The notes below the pieces were generated by a model. The model was given only the letters and a program-made list of their open reading frames with translations. It was not told the DNA's origin and did not search any database. A stretch of 64,000 nt of DNA. Source: Paramacrobiotus metropolitanus (lineage: Eukaryota; Tardigrada; Eutardigrada; Parachela; Macrobiotidae). The stretch lies in assembly GCF_019649055.1 (NCBI RefSeq), contig NW_026570234.1, forward strand, positions 992,001 through 1,056,000, in the 5' to 3' direction. Below are positions 1 through 13,122 of this stretch, one piece after another; position 1 is the first letter of the stretch, and each line of letters begins with the position of its first letter. The position numbers and the translations under genes are program-made.

Positions 1-1226
1 ATATCTACTCGATTAGCACTGCACCATCCCAAATGCCGGTATCTACTATCTATATACGTGCAAATGCCGATTAGGGCAACGCGACCACACGTGTTTGTGG
101 ATTTTGTATGCTCTCTGGATAGACTGAATGCACAAAATCAATCTTTCAAAGTGGTTAATTAACTTTTATCTTCCTTGTATAACCCGTAAAAGCATATCGT
201 TTGTTTCCCAATAAAATTAATTTAAGCCTTCGAAACGTAATCGAACTTTTCTTTAGCGCTTAACAATAACCGGATAGTAGTTATTTGTTATAACTACAAA
301 CGGATCAATATAACTATTTTTGTACAAGAGCGGTGTCTTGAAATAATTTTTCTAGGGGATCTATGGATGATTACGACCGTATTTTATCATATACAGTACA
401 TCTCTTTGTAGCAGCTCTTTTATTACTGCCCGACAGCAGCTCTGTTGATGGCCGCTGGCTGATCAAGTTCAGCTGACGGTCGATTTATGTTGTACCATAG
501 TGAAAAGATATATATTGCTTTTCAGTGAACCTAGTAGTCACCCTACTAATGCCATGTGATTTTACTAATGCCATAATTACTGCCATGGGTCTACAATACA
601 TAATTATATTGGTTATAGAACATTTCGAACCGATTTTCTCCCTCCCGCAGGGCTATGGATTTAAGGGACCAGAATTTTACCAATCAACATGGATTTGTCT
701 TTTCCTGAAACAGTGGCCAACTATTGAGCAACGTGCCATAAGCAACATATTCATATGAATTTTAATATCAGCGGTATTTAAGGCATCGTACAAATCCAAC
801 AGAAAAGCCGGTACTTTCTTTGCTGACCAATCAATCCCGTACAAGTACTTAATCTCCTTTAAATCTGTGCTTTATGGAATATAGCCGCATCAAATTAAAG
901 TGCAATTCGAAAGCCCAAACCGGACGCAACATCGCATATATATAACACCGCGAGCCAAAAATTAAAGCACCATGCATGAAAATCATAAATGCACTCGTAT
1001 GCAACCAAATATCTGCTTATCATTAATTTTTGTGATCTCAAAGCATTTCAGTATGTATACAAATGACGTGAAATTCGTAGCTGCTTCAGAAAATGCGTTA
1101 CTTCGAGTTACAGTGGTAATTATACTAATTAAAATTCCTTCCGTCATTAAGCCAAATGAAACGACGTTGATGTAACGCGACGGATATATGTAATTACGCC
1201 ACATTTAGCGTAAAAGCCCATTTAAT
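1..1226. other. Intergenic/3' flank, no gene recognised
   Basis: A+T-rich stretch downstream of the distal LIM terminal exon. Open frames here are short, mostly lack an ATG and resemble no family I know. One copy of the word TACAGTAC lies at 392-399. Confidence 0.5.
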
Positions 1227-4200
1227 TCAGCCTTCGCGCACCATGGTCTCCGTTGCACCGACGCCCTGTGCAGGGCGGCGCGTTTCCTCAATCGCGCACT
1301 GGTGACAGTAAGGACGACCATCCACAGTAAAATAGCTGCGTTCCTGATCTTGAACAAACGGAAACTTGCAGTTCTGCAAAAGGAAAACGAATCAATACGG
1401 CATAAATAACTAAGTGCATATGTAATTTCAGCGGTAATTATGTACTCTTCCAACAGTTTAAGCGTTCAAGTGTATTTTCGCATAATACAAAACAATAAAT
1501 GATAATAAAGAAAAATATGTACCGTGCATGTAAAGCAGTCTGGGTGAAGATAACCAAATTTGGTCTTGACTTTGACATCGGCCACGGGATACTGACAGGC
1601 TTCGCAACGCGGTGAACGCTCGGCCAGACAGCGATCGCACAATGGATGCTGATTTTCCCACAGACTAAACGGACCGTTCAGACGGTCGTGGCAGCCGGTA
1701 CAGTGCAGGCATTGCGGATGGTAAAACCGGTTTACTTCCGGAATTCCCAAATGTTCCTGCATACAAAAAACAAAACCGCAATTATAATGCTGGAATTAAC
1801 AATAAGCAATCTTTCAATAAACACATGTTGCGAATCAGTACGCGTATGCAATAATTGTGCTTCCTACAGTAACTGTCTGGGTTGCGGTGTAGTGCGACCT
1901 ATTAAAAATTGGATTCGTGCACCTCGAAGAAAGCTTAAGTGCCTGTTTTTATTTTACTATGCAAATTACAGGCTATATATAACGGTGAAAAAATTAACCC
2001 AGTGCGCCATTCGCTAACAAGGCAGTTTAGAAACATTGGCTTCCCATACGAAAAATACTCTATAGCTACATACTGGGTAGGTTCACAATCAGAAGGTCAG
2101 CAAAAGCTCTTGTTACTTCGCTATATAGATTATTGCATTATGAAAGAGTGGTAAGAGTGCATGTTTTCACATAACTGCTAATTCAGCTAGTGTGATTGCC
2201 TAAATAGGGATAAAGCAAAAACTTTGTAGTAAACAAACTTTGCCAAACCAAAGTAAAGCTGCGTGTATGGAATTATCAGTACGGACTAATGCAGAAATAT
2301 CGTTACTTATGGAGTAAATATCGTTACATATGGAGTAAATAACTAATTGTAAGACAAAGCTTTGTAAAATCCGCCACCTCTTTACTGACAAGAAAAAGGC
2401 AGGGAGCGGTATGTCAGCAAATTGCGGTTGGTATTGCAGTACGGAAGTAGAAGGTAAAGAAAACATCACTTAATCTAATTTATTATTGCCATTCAATATG
2501 CTGGACGTTCGGATTCCGTTCACGAGCTCCATTTATCGATCGCTTTTAAAGTTAAATTTCATAAATTCGCAGAGTAAACTGATCCATCACACATTACATT
2601 CCACTGGCGATTTATCTTTCGGCTGTGCCATTATCAGCTGTAATAACTGTTTTATCGGGCACGGCGAAACGTTAAAAAAATGTGAACAGAACTATAGTTT
2701 ACTACTAACCATGATCTAATTTCAAACTGCAGCACAAAATAGATAATAGAACTACAACTAGTCTCAAACTTGTTCCAGTATCTTATGCTGCTGCGCGTGT
2801 ATTTTGGTGAACGGCTTCTACAGATACATTTTCTGCTAATGCTAATGAGTGTACAACAAAATCCGTAATTTGTTTGAAATATGTACATGTAGTCAGTTAC
2901 AGTATCTGGTTTCCATAAAACCATTCGACATGCATTAGACATTTTACAATACAGTAGCTCCCCATAATGTAAAAACCGCAAGTGACATGCAAGCAGCTAA
3001 CAATTAAATGACTGCCGTAACTTTTAAGGTACATTAGCAAAAGCTTCGAAATTTGTGAGATTAGCGACATTAATTATTCAATCGCGTATGGCAAGTTGGC
3101 AACATACCTGATCGCGGAAAATGGGTTGGCTGCATCCGCTGCATGGATAGTTCGACGCCATTTTCGCTGATTATAGGAACGCAGGAAAATGTCGGTTAAA
3201 CCGTAATCTAAACAGCGGTTCTTCAGAATAATTTTTGAAAGGACTTCTACGAGTAGTCGGTGGTACAACCCGCTTTCGAAAATAACGTTTATAGACTGAT
3301 GAGTGCTCTAGAAGCCAGTTTTCGAGCTGGAGCTAGCGTTGTTGTATGGTCTGTAGACTTACGTAAAGCACCGGAAGGCATGCTTTACGGCTAGCGCTTG
3401 TGTGACTTATGGACAACATGAATTCAGCACATAAAATACAAATTATTCCATAAGCACTCTGTCGATTGAATGGTGCGCAGTGCGTAGAATGCCAATAGAA
3501 TCTATGCATCAATACACTGCCGGCTGTCACCGAAAAATGTTGCCGATGCTCACAATCAGATGGAATCGGCTCATTATTTTTTAAACTGCTTATAACCGAA
3601 CATGATTTAAAGTTGTACTGGTGAGCAGTAACCACTTATAAAATCCGTGTTAGGATTATCAGTACAGATATCAAACTACTGTTAACTGTATTGCACAGTG
3701 TAGAGTGTTTCATGGACTTGAATATTAAGGTAACTCGCAATCGCAGTTCGAAAATGGACGTGTCGATTTCAGTAATATTTACTCATTAATGAATAATTTT
3801 GTGTGAAACCATCTTTCGTTAATTTCTTGCAAAGACTGCTGTTAATTTTGTACAAAAATAATTACAAAATCCAGACCAGTTAGTAGGAAAATTGTAATGG
3901 TTTGTTTTCGTCTCCATGGCTCAGTCAGACCATTAGGCAAGATACTGTACAATACCTATGACACAGCGTTAACCGCAATCGCTGAGCGAGAACTACAAAT
4001 AATTATATACAGCGAAACACTTGTCTTGCATGACTTATACAATAATGTGCAATTGCGCTTACAGATGCCTTTGACATAAGTAATTTATTGATTTTATACA
4101 CCTCCGGATCATCGGCAATAAAATATATAATTACAGTGAAAAGTACTGTAAACACAATACCAAGATAGTAATTTTATCAGAGGTACGGCGGCTTGCAGTA

Positions 4201-7200
4201 TCTTTGGTACATTTGCTTTGATGCCGGCATTCGGTGCCAGACTTTTTTGTGGCGCGCAAACGTAAGCTGTAAAATTTAGTGTCTATATGCGAAGCAGAAT
4301 GACTTCATTTACATAAACAATGACTTTTATTGGAATCGTTTGTGTTGTTTCTGGGCACAACTATCCGATACAGAGGTGCAGTTTTACGATACAATTTAAT
4401 ATTCTAGTGACAATAGTTTTAATGCGATATAGTCAGAAAGGCATTTCAATCGCTGCAACAAAACTATTCATATTATCCATATACCGATACAACCAGCCAA
4501 ATTCTATAAAAAAAGTGGTATATGTCTGTAAATGCAAATGCAAACGTAAATGCAAACAATATGACATATGCCATCGAAAAACGTATATCCGCTTATAATA
4601 TGTAAGTATTGTATATACAGATTTCAGCTGGATAAGCGAATAAACATGGCAGTATACATGATGCCGATATCTCGCTTATTTACTTTAACGTACAACAGAA
4701 ATACAGTTGTCTCTAATTTTAGCAGCTGACTACAAAATATAATTTATATAACCGTCATAGCCTCTATATTTAAGTACACAGAAAGAAAAGCGTTACATCA
4801 TAAGTTTATATTAGTTTCAATTGACAACCGGTATCCCCGCCGCCTCCACGTCGTGCTTGCAATACGGCTGGCCCTGGACATTGAAATATTCACGGCCCAT
4901 GCGATGCAGCATTTCATGGCAAACCTGTCGAACCACTTGTCAATTATTGTTATTATCGCACAAAATTTTCAAACGGAAATCTATCCAAGCACACACAAAC
5001 ATACATAATAGCTACATAACTTACGGCGCAGACGAAGCATTCCGGATGCCAGAAGGCGTTTAGCGCTTTAACCTGTTGATTGGGAATCGGTTGTGCACAG
5101 CCCTGGCATTTCGGTGCAATGTGGCCCAGGTAGCAGGCATCACAGCAGGCTTGTTCTTTGCGCCAGTAAAACGGACTCTGGATGTTGGTGTTGCATTCGT
5201 TACAATTTAGACAACCCAAATGCCAGTAACGATTCAGCGCTGTCACTCTGACGCACGGCTACAATTAGACAAACATTCGGTGATTGATTACCACTGTAGT
5301 TCGTACGCAGCCGTATTAATTACACCGCAAGTCAAACGAAGATAAAATTTTGTTTCAGCAAATAAAAAGGGTGCGACAATATCTATTACACTACATGTTT
5401 ACGGCCGCCGAAGCATGCGGCACGAAACACTATGTATTATTCAAAAATTGTAATACCTGTGCCGGTTTTGGGGCGCATAAGGCACATTTACAGCTGCCGA
5501 AAAATTCGTATACATGTGTTTGTAAGTTTTTATAGCTGATAGGTATAATTGTATATAGAACGTGTGATTAAGATTAAGTAAAATTTGATCTAAATACAAT
5601 TTTTCTATATGAGAAAAACGAAATCGTCTCCACTGCAATAAGATAAGGCTAGGAAAAAAACCAGACAACGCGGTATAATCGACAAATTTATGTATTCTGG
5701 CTATGGCATTGTGGGCTAAATGTTGAAGGCTCGAGTGGATAACAGCAGTAATTCGACAATGTGCAACAACTGTCATTTCTTCACGTCGAGCGAATCCGCC
5801 ACAATTTGAGTACGCCCTAACCTGAAGAGTTTCTGTTGTCACAAAAGCAAAAAATTATGCGAGCAAGTGGACTTGGACATGCTTCATATGCCGCACACAA
5901 TTTACCGGCAAAAGACGCATCACACAAACATTAACCTGTGCATCACGACTATATTGTGCATTTGTTAACATACCGAAAATATTGTTATGGTGGTACTCAA
6001 CACCCAAAATGCTAGTTAATGTATTTGCAGCTGCAATATCTGGCACCTATGGAAAATAAACTTGTCTAAGAATTTTCAAAACCCATTTACATCATGTACT
6101 ACCATCCCACCGCAGCTGTCAGTTGAAAATTAGAACGATGAACGCCTGACGGTGGTAATTTGACACATTCTGGCTGGAAATTGTAAAAAATCTGTTGGCA
6201 TGCTTACAGTCTTCTTAGTGTTACTACTACGTACCTCAGTGAAGAGCACCGTTTTGCCGCAACCGTCACACGAGCTCCATCCGGCCGTGCTGAAGCAGTC
6301 TTCATGGTACGAGCGACCGGCCAGTTCCAGGCGTGTGCCTTTGGTGATCGGTTTGCTGCATCCATCACATACCGGCGATTTGCGCTCCAAGTTCTCGTTG
6401 TAGCAGTTATCGCACCACGGTCGTCCGTTCTCCGCATGGAACTTCTCCGGCACTGCGCCGCCACAGCTCGCACAGCGAAAGCAGTCGCGATGGAATCGCT
6501 GGCCCAGAGCCTCAACAATTGGCTGTTAAAAAACAGAAAAAGTCAACTTTAGTATAATTAATGGTACGCTGAATACTTAGCGACTGTTGAGCATCATTAC
6601 TGAGATGTTTTCTAAATCCCGGCTAATGATTTTTCTTAATTTTCGGAGATTTTTAAAATAAACCACATGCGCAGTATTATAATTAGCACTTCAGAAATTT
6701 CTATAAATAGTGCTGCGCAAACGCGTCTTAATATTTATTACTGATTTTCTTTTGTAAGTTATGTTAATTACAGAGTACGTGAATTGCAATGAAGTCTGCA
6801 AAGAGCGCAAACAGAAAATACATCCATCGCACACTGATAATTAAAGTTTTTTCTTCGTGCATGTATTTGAATAAAATAATAAATAAATCGTTAAAGCTCC
6901 GATCACTTTATCTGAAATTTTTGGAATGCAGAAGGCATGCCGAGTGTATCATAAAGCCCAGTATTTACATAAACAGCAATAAACATGATGCATAATAAAT
7001 TTATGAACGCGTATCAGTCGGCACAATGCCGGCTGTTTGTTGGCATCGGTTAAACAATTTTGATTTACAAGCCAAATTTGATAAGGGTAAATCATAATGA
7101 TAAAACATACCTCCTCATAGGCAATCATTGATTTGCATCCATCGCAGGTGCCTTGACTGAGCTTCTTGGAGCAGGCCTCGTGAAATGTCCTCCCATCGTC

Positions 7201-7527
7201 AGTCTTAACGATCGTCTCCGATATGGGTTCACCGCAGTCGGCACAGCGCGGCGCATGCTTTTCCCGAAAACACTCCGCACACCAGGGCGCTCCGTTGACC
7301 GGGTGGAAATCTTTCTCCACCGGCTTCTGACAGTTGACGCAGACGAAGCAGTTCTTATGATATTTCTTGTTCATCGCCTCCACAACAGGCTACAAAAAAC
7401 AAACAGCAGACTAATGCAACCGGAAACAGTTGTAATATTTAAGTAGTATCAGCCGTACCTCTTTTCCATCGATTTTCGTTCCGCAGCCTGCGCATTTCTC
7501 TCCCTTGGATTTCGATTTGGGCCCCAT
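1227..7527 (-). CDS. Same LIM gene, distal-3'-end isoform
   Basis: A second terminal exon pair lies downstream: 1756-1523 (234 bp) and 1373-1227 (147 bp, TGA). Its first exon has exactly the length of the proximal exon 5258-5025 and the same layout (a finger completing the preceding CDGC, CDRC, CEAC, then a final half LIM ending CHQC). It begins in phase 0 after a TATGCAG acceptor, so it fits onto exon 3 (6522-6235) as well as the proximal pair does, giving about 338 aa. Since the proximal pair ends in a stop codon, the two pairs should be mutually exclusive 3' ends. The C-termini differ: the proximal tail ends GIPVVN, the distal tail is longer and ends TMVREG. The 3.0 kb between the pairs (1757-4816) shows no other recognisable exon. 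Splicing of the distal pair is inferred from phase and homology only. Confidence 0.7.
4817..7527 (-). CDS. Multi-LIM-domain protein, proximal-3'-end isoform
   Basis: Five exons read 7527-7459, 7389-7111, 6522-6235, 5258-5025 and 4924-4817; all junctions are phase 0, giving about 325 aa ending in TGA. The start is the ATG at 7527, opening MGPKSKSKGEKCAGC. Repeated zinc-binding Cys/His groups (CAGC, CVNC, CADC, CDGC, CASC, CNEC, CQGC, CAVC, with H-x2-C spacing) form a tandem LIM array. Some modules look complete; others show only the first zinc finger clearly, such as the CADC module in exon 2. There is no kinase, PDZ or homeodomain, so it is an LIM-only protein in the style of FHL/limpet or PINCH. 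Known relatives are adaptors at muscle Z-discs, adhesions or in the nucleus; that role is inferred. Introns consistently fall just after the first Cys pair of a LIM module. Assignment to a named subfamily is open. Confidence 0.85.
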
Positions 7528-8467
7528 GGAATGATCGGTTTACAATACAAGAAGCAAGATGCAACACAAACAAAAAGGGATATTATAAGCAGGAATTCAC
7601 ACTAGAATATGCACTATAGGTCAGGATTTGCAACATGCATATGGCGCACAATTTTTGGTTAAAAAGAGTTAGGGTTGTCGCGCTACGAGCTAAAGAGTGT
7701 ATCCGATAAATATTAGCGATTGCGATAAAATACTCTATCAAGTATTGCAGCAGAAAACTTGCTGACTGGCCGGTTTACACACCAGTGGCAGTGGGTGCGT
7801 ACCACATTGGATTTCTACAAGTCTATGACGCGCCGTCGACTCGGCAGTTCCGCAGTCTGCAGATTATCGATTGCCGGTTTCCGGTCGGGTTGCTGCGAGA
7901 GCGCGAAAAACGGCGAGGTGCAGTTGTAGTGTGTCTGTCTGCATGTAAGTGTGAATCGAAAATTCCAATCTCCGACATGGATTATTTATACGACAAATAT
8001 TCCATTCTGCATTGCTGGATAAATGTCAGGACTGTTTAATACGAGCAGCAATGTTTTTTCGTACAAGTACATACAGCAGCAGTTCCACTCGTACTACTCG
8101 AGCGCAGAAGCGGCATCTTTTACCGGATATTAAACAAACTCCGATCATGGAAAATTGTTCAAGAAATCCAAATTTTCAGTTGTGTTAAACTTTGTGATGT
8201 GAAGAGTAAGCGCCCAACGTTCGGACGCAAGACGACATAAAAAAAAAATACACATAATAATTCAAATTTAAATTATCAGTACACTGAGTACAGCGTTCTT
8301 TTCTTTACGAACCTAAATGACCAGTACAATGATCTTTCGAAACACAAAATTAATGGTGGTGCCAATACCATTCTAGTACCAAGAAGTGCTGTACGTAGTA
8401 GGAAATGGTAGGCATAATAATATAATATGTCGTAATAAACTTATTGTGATGCAAGGTGAACACTGTT
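7528..8467. other. 5' flank of the LIM gene
   Basis: This region should hold the LIM promoter and 5' UTR, read leftward. A plus-strand frame at 7785-8039 has no family similarity. No clear TATA box or other site was identified. Confidence 0.4.
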
Positions 8468-8565
8468 CCAAAATGTGGGAGAGCGCTAATCTTACAATTT
8501 GTTAGCAGGGTGTCCACGGTTCACACCAGCTAACAACTGTAAGGTTAGTGCTCTCCCACATCTTG
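8468..8565. other. Near-perfect hairpin of about 98 nt, arms about 45 nt
   Basis: The left arm (8468-8513) and right arm (8523-8565) are reverse complements apart from a few mismatches and one- or two-base bulges, around a loop of about 9 nt. Both arms carry the core TGTGGGAGAGC, as direct sequence on the left and as complement on the right. At least two differences (GCGC/GTGC and AATC/GGTT) become G-U wobbles if the plus strand is transcribed. That is what a folded RNA such as a microRNA precursor would show, but a small palindromic repeat would look similar. It lies between the LIM 5' end and the RPL22 3' end. I recognise no known microRNA seed. Confidence 0.6.
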
Positions 8566-8944
8566 GATTGAAAACTGAAAGTGTGGGCGATTACAGCCAG
8601 ATTCACGACAGTTTATATCTGCCAGCGCAAATTTCACACCAGTACTCGTATAAACGGTTAACAAAAATTTTCCAAGCTGTTCCTGCGGTTGACGATTTGT
8701 AAATTTATGGCTTGCAAATAAAATGCGAAAACAGAAATGCGGGAGCAACCAGAGGCGTATCTTAAAAGGGAAAAGACGATTCCCTCCACAAACGTGCATC
8801 TGTTTTTCAACGGAAAATAACCCGCACCATTTAATTAGACTGAAATGCGTCCCGAAGCATTGTAAATTTGTCTACTTGTATGTAATTGCAGTTTTTTTAA
8901 GGAAACGACCGATATGAAAAGGACCGCGGCGTCTTTTCCAGTAT

Positions 8945-8950
8945 TTTATT
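8945..8950 (-). terminator. Poly(A) signal of RPL22
   Basis: AATAAA on the minus strand, about 63 nt past the RPL22 stop codon. Position and orientation fit 3' end formation of that short ribosomal-protein mRNA. Confidence 0.7.
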
Positions 8951-9012
8951 GAACATTTTTTCGCACATTTTCCCGTAAATTCTAAATTCGCACAACACTC
9001 AGTACAAAGTTA

Positions 9013-10351
9013 CTACTCCTTATCCTCCTCCTCATCGGCGTTATCATTGCTAATCTGGAAGTATCTCAGTTCATACTTGTCCGCTCCGGATGCGACTACT
9101 CGTAACCAATCCCGCAAATTGTTCTTCTTCAAGTACTTCTTCGTCAAATATTTCAGATATCTGCAACAAGTAAAATAAGCGATTAGAAGAACCGTGTGTT
9201 ACAGTAGCGAGATATCCACGTTACACACTGAAGTCAAAATAATAAACAACTACTGTAAATAAATGCTTCACACTTAAATGTCGCAATGTAAATAACCATA
9301 ATTTTAAAAAAGCGCAAATATTAACAGTGAAGTAAAAATCTGATACAGACAATCCGAGATTACTAACAACAAATAATCATTTCTTACCTCGGTTTCTTCA
9401 TTACTAATACTACCACCAGATCTAATCATTTCAATAAATTGAAAAAAGGCAAAAACTTCATCACAACCGACAAAAATCAGGCGTATGACATACGAAAAGT
9501 GCATAATTAAACGTGTAGGATTAGAAATCGATGCGCAATCACAAAATTCTGGCGCCAACAGAAACATCCTAAAATGTGTCCCATACTTCTCTCGACTAGT
9601 TAATCGTAACAGCAAATAGTTAATAATGATAACGCTTACCTCTTAGAGAAAGCCGTATCAGCGTTAACCACGATATGGTTCTTCTGCTGTAGCCTTTCAA
9701 CCGTGATCGCTTTGCCCAAATTTCCGGTCTTTCCAGCCACCTTAATGCGCTCCTTCAAGAATTGTTCCTACATAAAAAAATTCATTCATCTGTGAAACAC
9801 TTACAGTATAACCGCGTCAAACTCAAGAGAAACCACGAAGAACCCACGACGTACGAAATCTGATGGCTCCATAATTCCGTCCTCCACAGGATGGCTGCAG
9901 TCGATCACAAATCGGTACAAGTGCTTCTTCTTCTTGCCCTTCTTCGACGCCACTCGTCCCGGTCCCTTTTTCTTGGCCTTCGAGGCATCCTTCTTCGGCT
10001 TGGGCTTCTTCTCCTTGGGTTTCTTCTCCACATCGGGCTTAGGCGCCGCTGGTGCAACGTTGGCGTCCTTTTTCTCCGCCAACGGTTTCTTCTCTTCCGC
10101 TGCGGGTTTGGCTGGCTTCACCACCGTCGGTGTGGGCGCAGCTGCGGCTTTTGCGGGGGCCGCAGCGGATTTGGCTGCGGCAGGGGCTGGTTTCGCCGCA
10201 ACGGGGGCAGGAGCCGCGGCGGCCTTCTTGTCTACCTTCGGGGCCTCCTTGGCCTTCGGGTCGGCCTTGGTTTTGGCTTTGGCGTCTTTCTGCAATGAGG
10301 AAATTACGAACTGCTTTCCGATATCTGGCTCTTCATACTTACAGATGACAT
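9013..10351 (-). CDS. RPL22: 60S ribosomal protein L22
   Basis: Four exons: 10351-10343, 10289-9855, 9767-9640 and 9160-9013, totalling 720 nt, 239 aa and a TAG stop. The first coding exon holds only ATG TCA TCT, and phase joins it to an Ala/Lys/Pro-rich exon. The conserved L22 core begins at [20 protein letters not shown], continues through exon 3 ([15 protein letters not shown]) and ends with the [16 protein letters not shown] segment and an acidic tail. Vertebrate L22 is about 128 aa; here an N-terminal extension of about 120 aa, low in complexity and resembling histone H1 tails, precedes the core. Drosophila RpL22 also carries a long Ala/Lys-rich extension. The role is a structural protein of the large ribosomal subunit. 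A very short first coding exon near the promoter is common in ribosomal-protein genes. Confidence 0.95.
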
Positions 10352-11744
10352 TGTGGAATATCAACAATAATCCAGAAAACAAGAATCCGATTATATCGAT
10401 GTGGTCTTTCGTGGACCGCGGCTGCAGGATTAATTTGCGATGTGTGCAGCGTGACTGCATCTCCACTTGGTGAGATGCAAAAGTTCGTTTTTAGCTTGAG
10501 TCAAGCTCTGCGAAAGCAGGACAACGCAAATTTGTTGTGTAGGGAGCGCTGCTGCTGTCGAGATTGCACTGTGCGAGCAGTGAACTGAATCGCCGAACAA
10601 TTACTTCCGGAACCAACCACCTGAGGTACCAGTCACACACATACTTATCCTGTCTTGCAACCTTAAAAGAAGCTTCAAAAAATTGGATCTTTACAGTTGT
10701 AATTCAATCCCGATCCTTTTGTGGGTTATTCATATAATTTATATGATTACTTACCATTAGTAGACGAACGTTGGTAATACACCAAATCACGCGCGCATCA
10801 CATCAGCACATAATAATACACTTTATCATTCTTTTGTTATCAGCAAATCTGCAGCAATCACAAATATTACAGAAGCCGTGTGGGTAAGTACGATGTTATC
10901 GCCAGGTATGGACGATACTATGGAATATGCTCGCAATTTTCGAATTTAACGTTAGCGTCTGCAGGAAGCAATGGCTATCCCGGGTATCCACAAACTGTTG
11001 CAGCGATTGTTCGGCGAAGAAGTGACGGCTGCTGGGCCCGGTTCCAGGTACTGAAATTGCCCATTATAAATCCATCGTTTTAGAGCGCTTTGCGAATCCA
11101 GCGGTGAATGATCATTCAATTGCTGCGCACTGCGGCACTGGCACCGGAAGTTCCGCCAGAATTCCACAATTCGTTCTGCGTTCGAGACCCTGTTAAACGC
11201 GGACCGCGTTGATTTTCCTCTGTTTCACTATTGCTTCCAGAATGTATTATTTGGGACAAGAAAACGATGAGTTTAATCAAAAACTGGGGTTTAACTATCC
11301 GATGCTAGAAAAATTCCCAAAAGCGGCGTTTCGGGAAAAGCGGATCCGCGTACCGTATTGAGGATTGTCGGAGTATTTGGCGATGACCTTCTTGCCAACC
11401 ACAACTTCTTGAAATGAGTGAAAATATTTTACAAGACTTTTCCCAAACTTACTTTTGCTATAGTAAGCTTTTGGTCCAACTTAATTATTGTATTGCTTAA
11501 CAGCTTATGAGGCGATATAGAAATTAAAATTTTTCTCTAATTTGAAAGCAGTAGAAAGCAGTAACATCTCGTTGTATCTGTAGCTGTAAGAATTATGAAG
11601 CGGAATAAATGATACTCTATATCAAAGCTAACCAATAGGCCCAAAACCAATACAGAGAAAACATCTACATTCTAATAAGTATAAATAACATAAAGAATAA
11701 TCTAGTGAATAAAAAAAACTGTGCACAGGTACAAGTCACAGTGC
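10352..11744. other. Divergent flank upstream of RPL22
   Basis: Contains the RPL22 promoter and 5' UTR at its left end. Beyond about 10.6 kb the sequence is A+T-rich with short unrelated frames, and I see no gene. Confidence 0.4.
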
Positions 11745-12400
11745 TACACACGGGCGTTGGCTGTGTGCACGGGTGACCTTTTCAAGTTTTCGCATCTGCA
11801 CGGGTGCGGGCTGCGGGCACCCGATATATCTGCATGGGCATTGGCTGCGTGCATGGCTAATTTATTTATTTCAAATTTTTATCTCGCGAATTTTGTGAAG
11901 AATTAGTTTATTAATTACTATGGGAAGCCTGTCTTTTTATTTTCAAAAATACAGTTTCTGTGGAGCTTTGTATATAGTACAGTACTAGTAGACGTACAAA
12001 GTTGCTAATGCTAGTCAATTTATGCTGAAATACTTGCATGTACTTGAAAACCACTACGTAAATGTAAGTGGAATCGAAGAAGTAAGAATTTCTGCAACAT
12101 TTTTTTCTGTACCGCAATATATTATGCATATGGGAAAGGGAAGCCTCGTTAACCAACGCTGACATCGAGTAGCAAAACAAAAATATCTGTAACTGTTTCT
12201 AGATTAACTAAACCGTTTATAAAAACCTGTACCGTTTATATAAAGTGGCGTTACGCTTAAATCTCGAAATACATATAGAAACATAAATAAAATCATCAAA
12301 TCTAAAAGCCATGCACGCAGACAACACCTGTACCAACTTCCCGTGCAGCATACAGCTAACACCCATGTGGATTCCCGTGCGCACAACTAGCCCATGCCCC
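11745..12400. repeat. Fold-back cluster of GTGCACGGG-type repeats
   Basis: Three degenerate units of about 25-30 bp (cores GCGTTGGCTGTGTGCACGGG, then a GC-richer variant, then GCATTGGCTGCGTGCATGG) lie at 11745-11860 on the plus strand. Three related units lie at 12300-12395 on the minus strand. The innermost units share the 14-mer CTGCGTGCATGGCT in inverted orientation (about 11845 and 12320). The cluster is notably GC-rich in an A+T-rich region. Multiple subterminal repeats in inverted orientation fit a fold-back or MITE-like element of about 650-700 bp; no target-site duplication was confirmed. Confidence 0.5.
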
Positions 12401-13122
12401 TGTTTTAGCTGGATGAGCTGGATGAGTATTCAGAGTACATACAGTACTCGTACAATTGCAAGATAAGCTTTACTCCATACTCACAGACGAGTCACAGTCA
12501 AAACAAGCTGTGCATAGGTACTGTAATTAACTTTTAGCTGGTCGCGTTTTAATGCATAATTATGGTGATTATCACGAACAACACCTTACTCTGTAACTCA
12601 TTCGCTTCGCGCATTTTTTTATTATGGTTATTAAGGTCTCGTGATTAAGATTTGCTCAAACCCGCGGCACTTTAGCATAAAGGCAGCCGCACAAATTTGC
12701 GTTTGTTTCAGCAGTTGGAGTACTGACTTACAGATACTGACTTATACTGATCATCTTGCAGCTTCAAAACAAATCGAATGTTAGGATCATAACAAAACTA
12801 AAATTGTTATGAATTTTCAATTACGAGATCTTGTAAAGAACAACAACAAGAACGATTAATTCTTTCTTGGAACAGTCATGTACAGTCAGTACAAATATTT
12901 CATATTCTATATTGTAAACCAGCACTGTTAACTAACTGGACATTATGTTGGTGACTGTTTTACTTCCGGCAACGATCGAGTCCGTTGTCCCTCACCTTCT
13001 GCAACACGCTCATGGCCGATTTCGAAACTTTTTCGTTGTTTCTTTCGAACAACTGCAGAAATCATTTCTCCTGATATACTCGTATTCATTGTGGAATTAA
13101 AAGTTTACCCGGCCTTTACAAC
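12401..13122. other. Upstream region of the serine protease gene
   Basis: No gene recognised. A TACAGTAC word lies at 12440. The sequence should include the protease promoter; no defined motif was assigned. Confidence 0.35.

Noticed and set aside
9891-10473. Long plus-strand frames opposite RPL22 (Gly/Phe/Ala-rich)
   Set aside because: Complement of the Ala/Lys-rich L22 exon, where biased codons remove stops from other frames.
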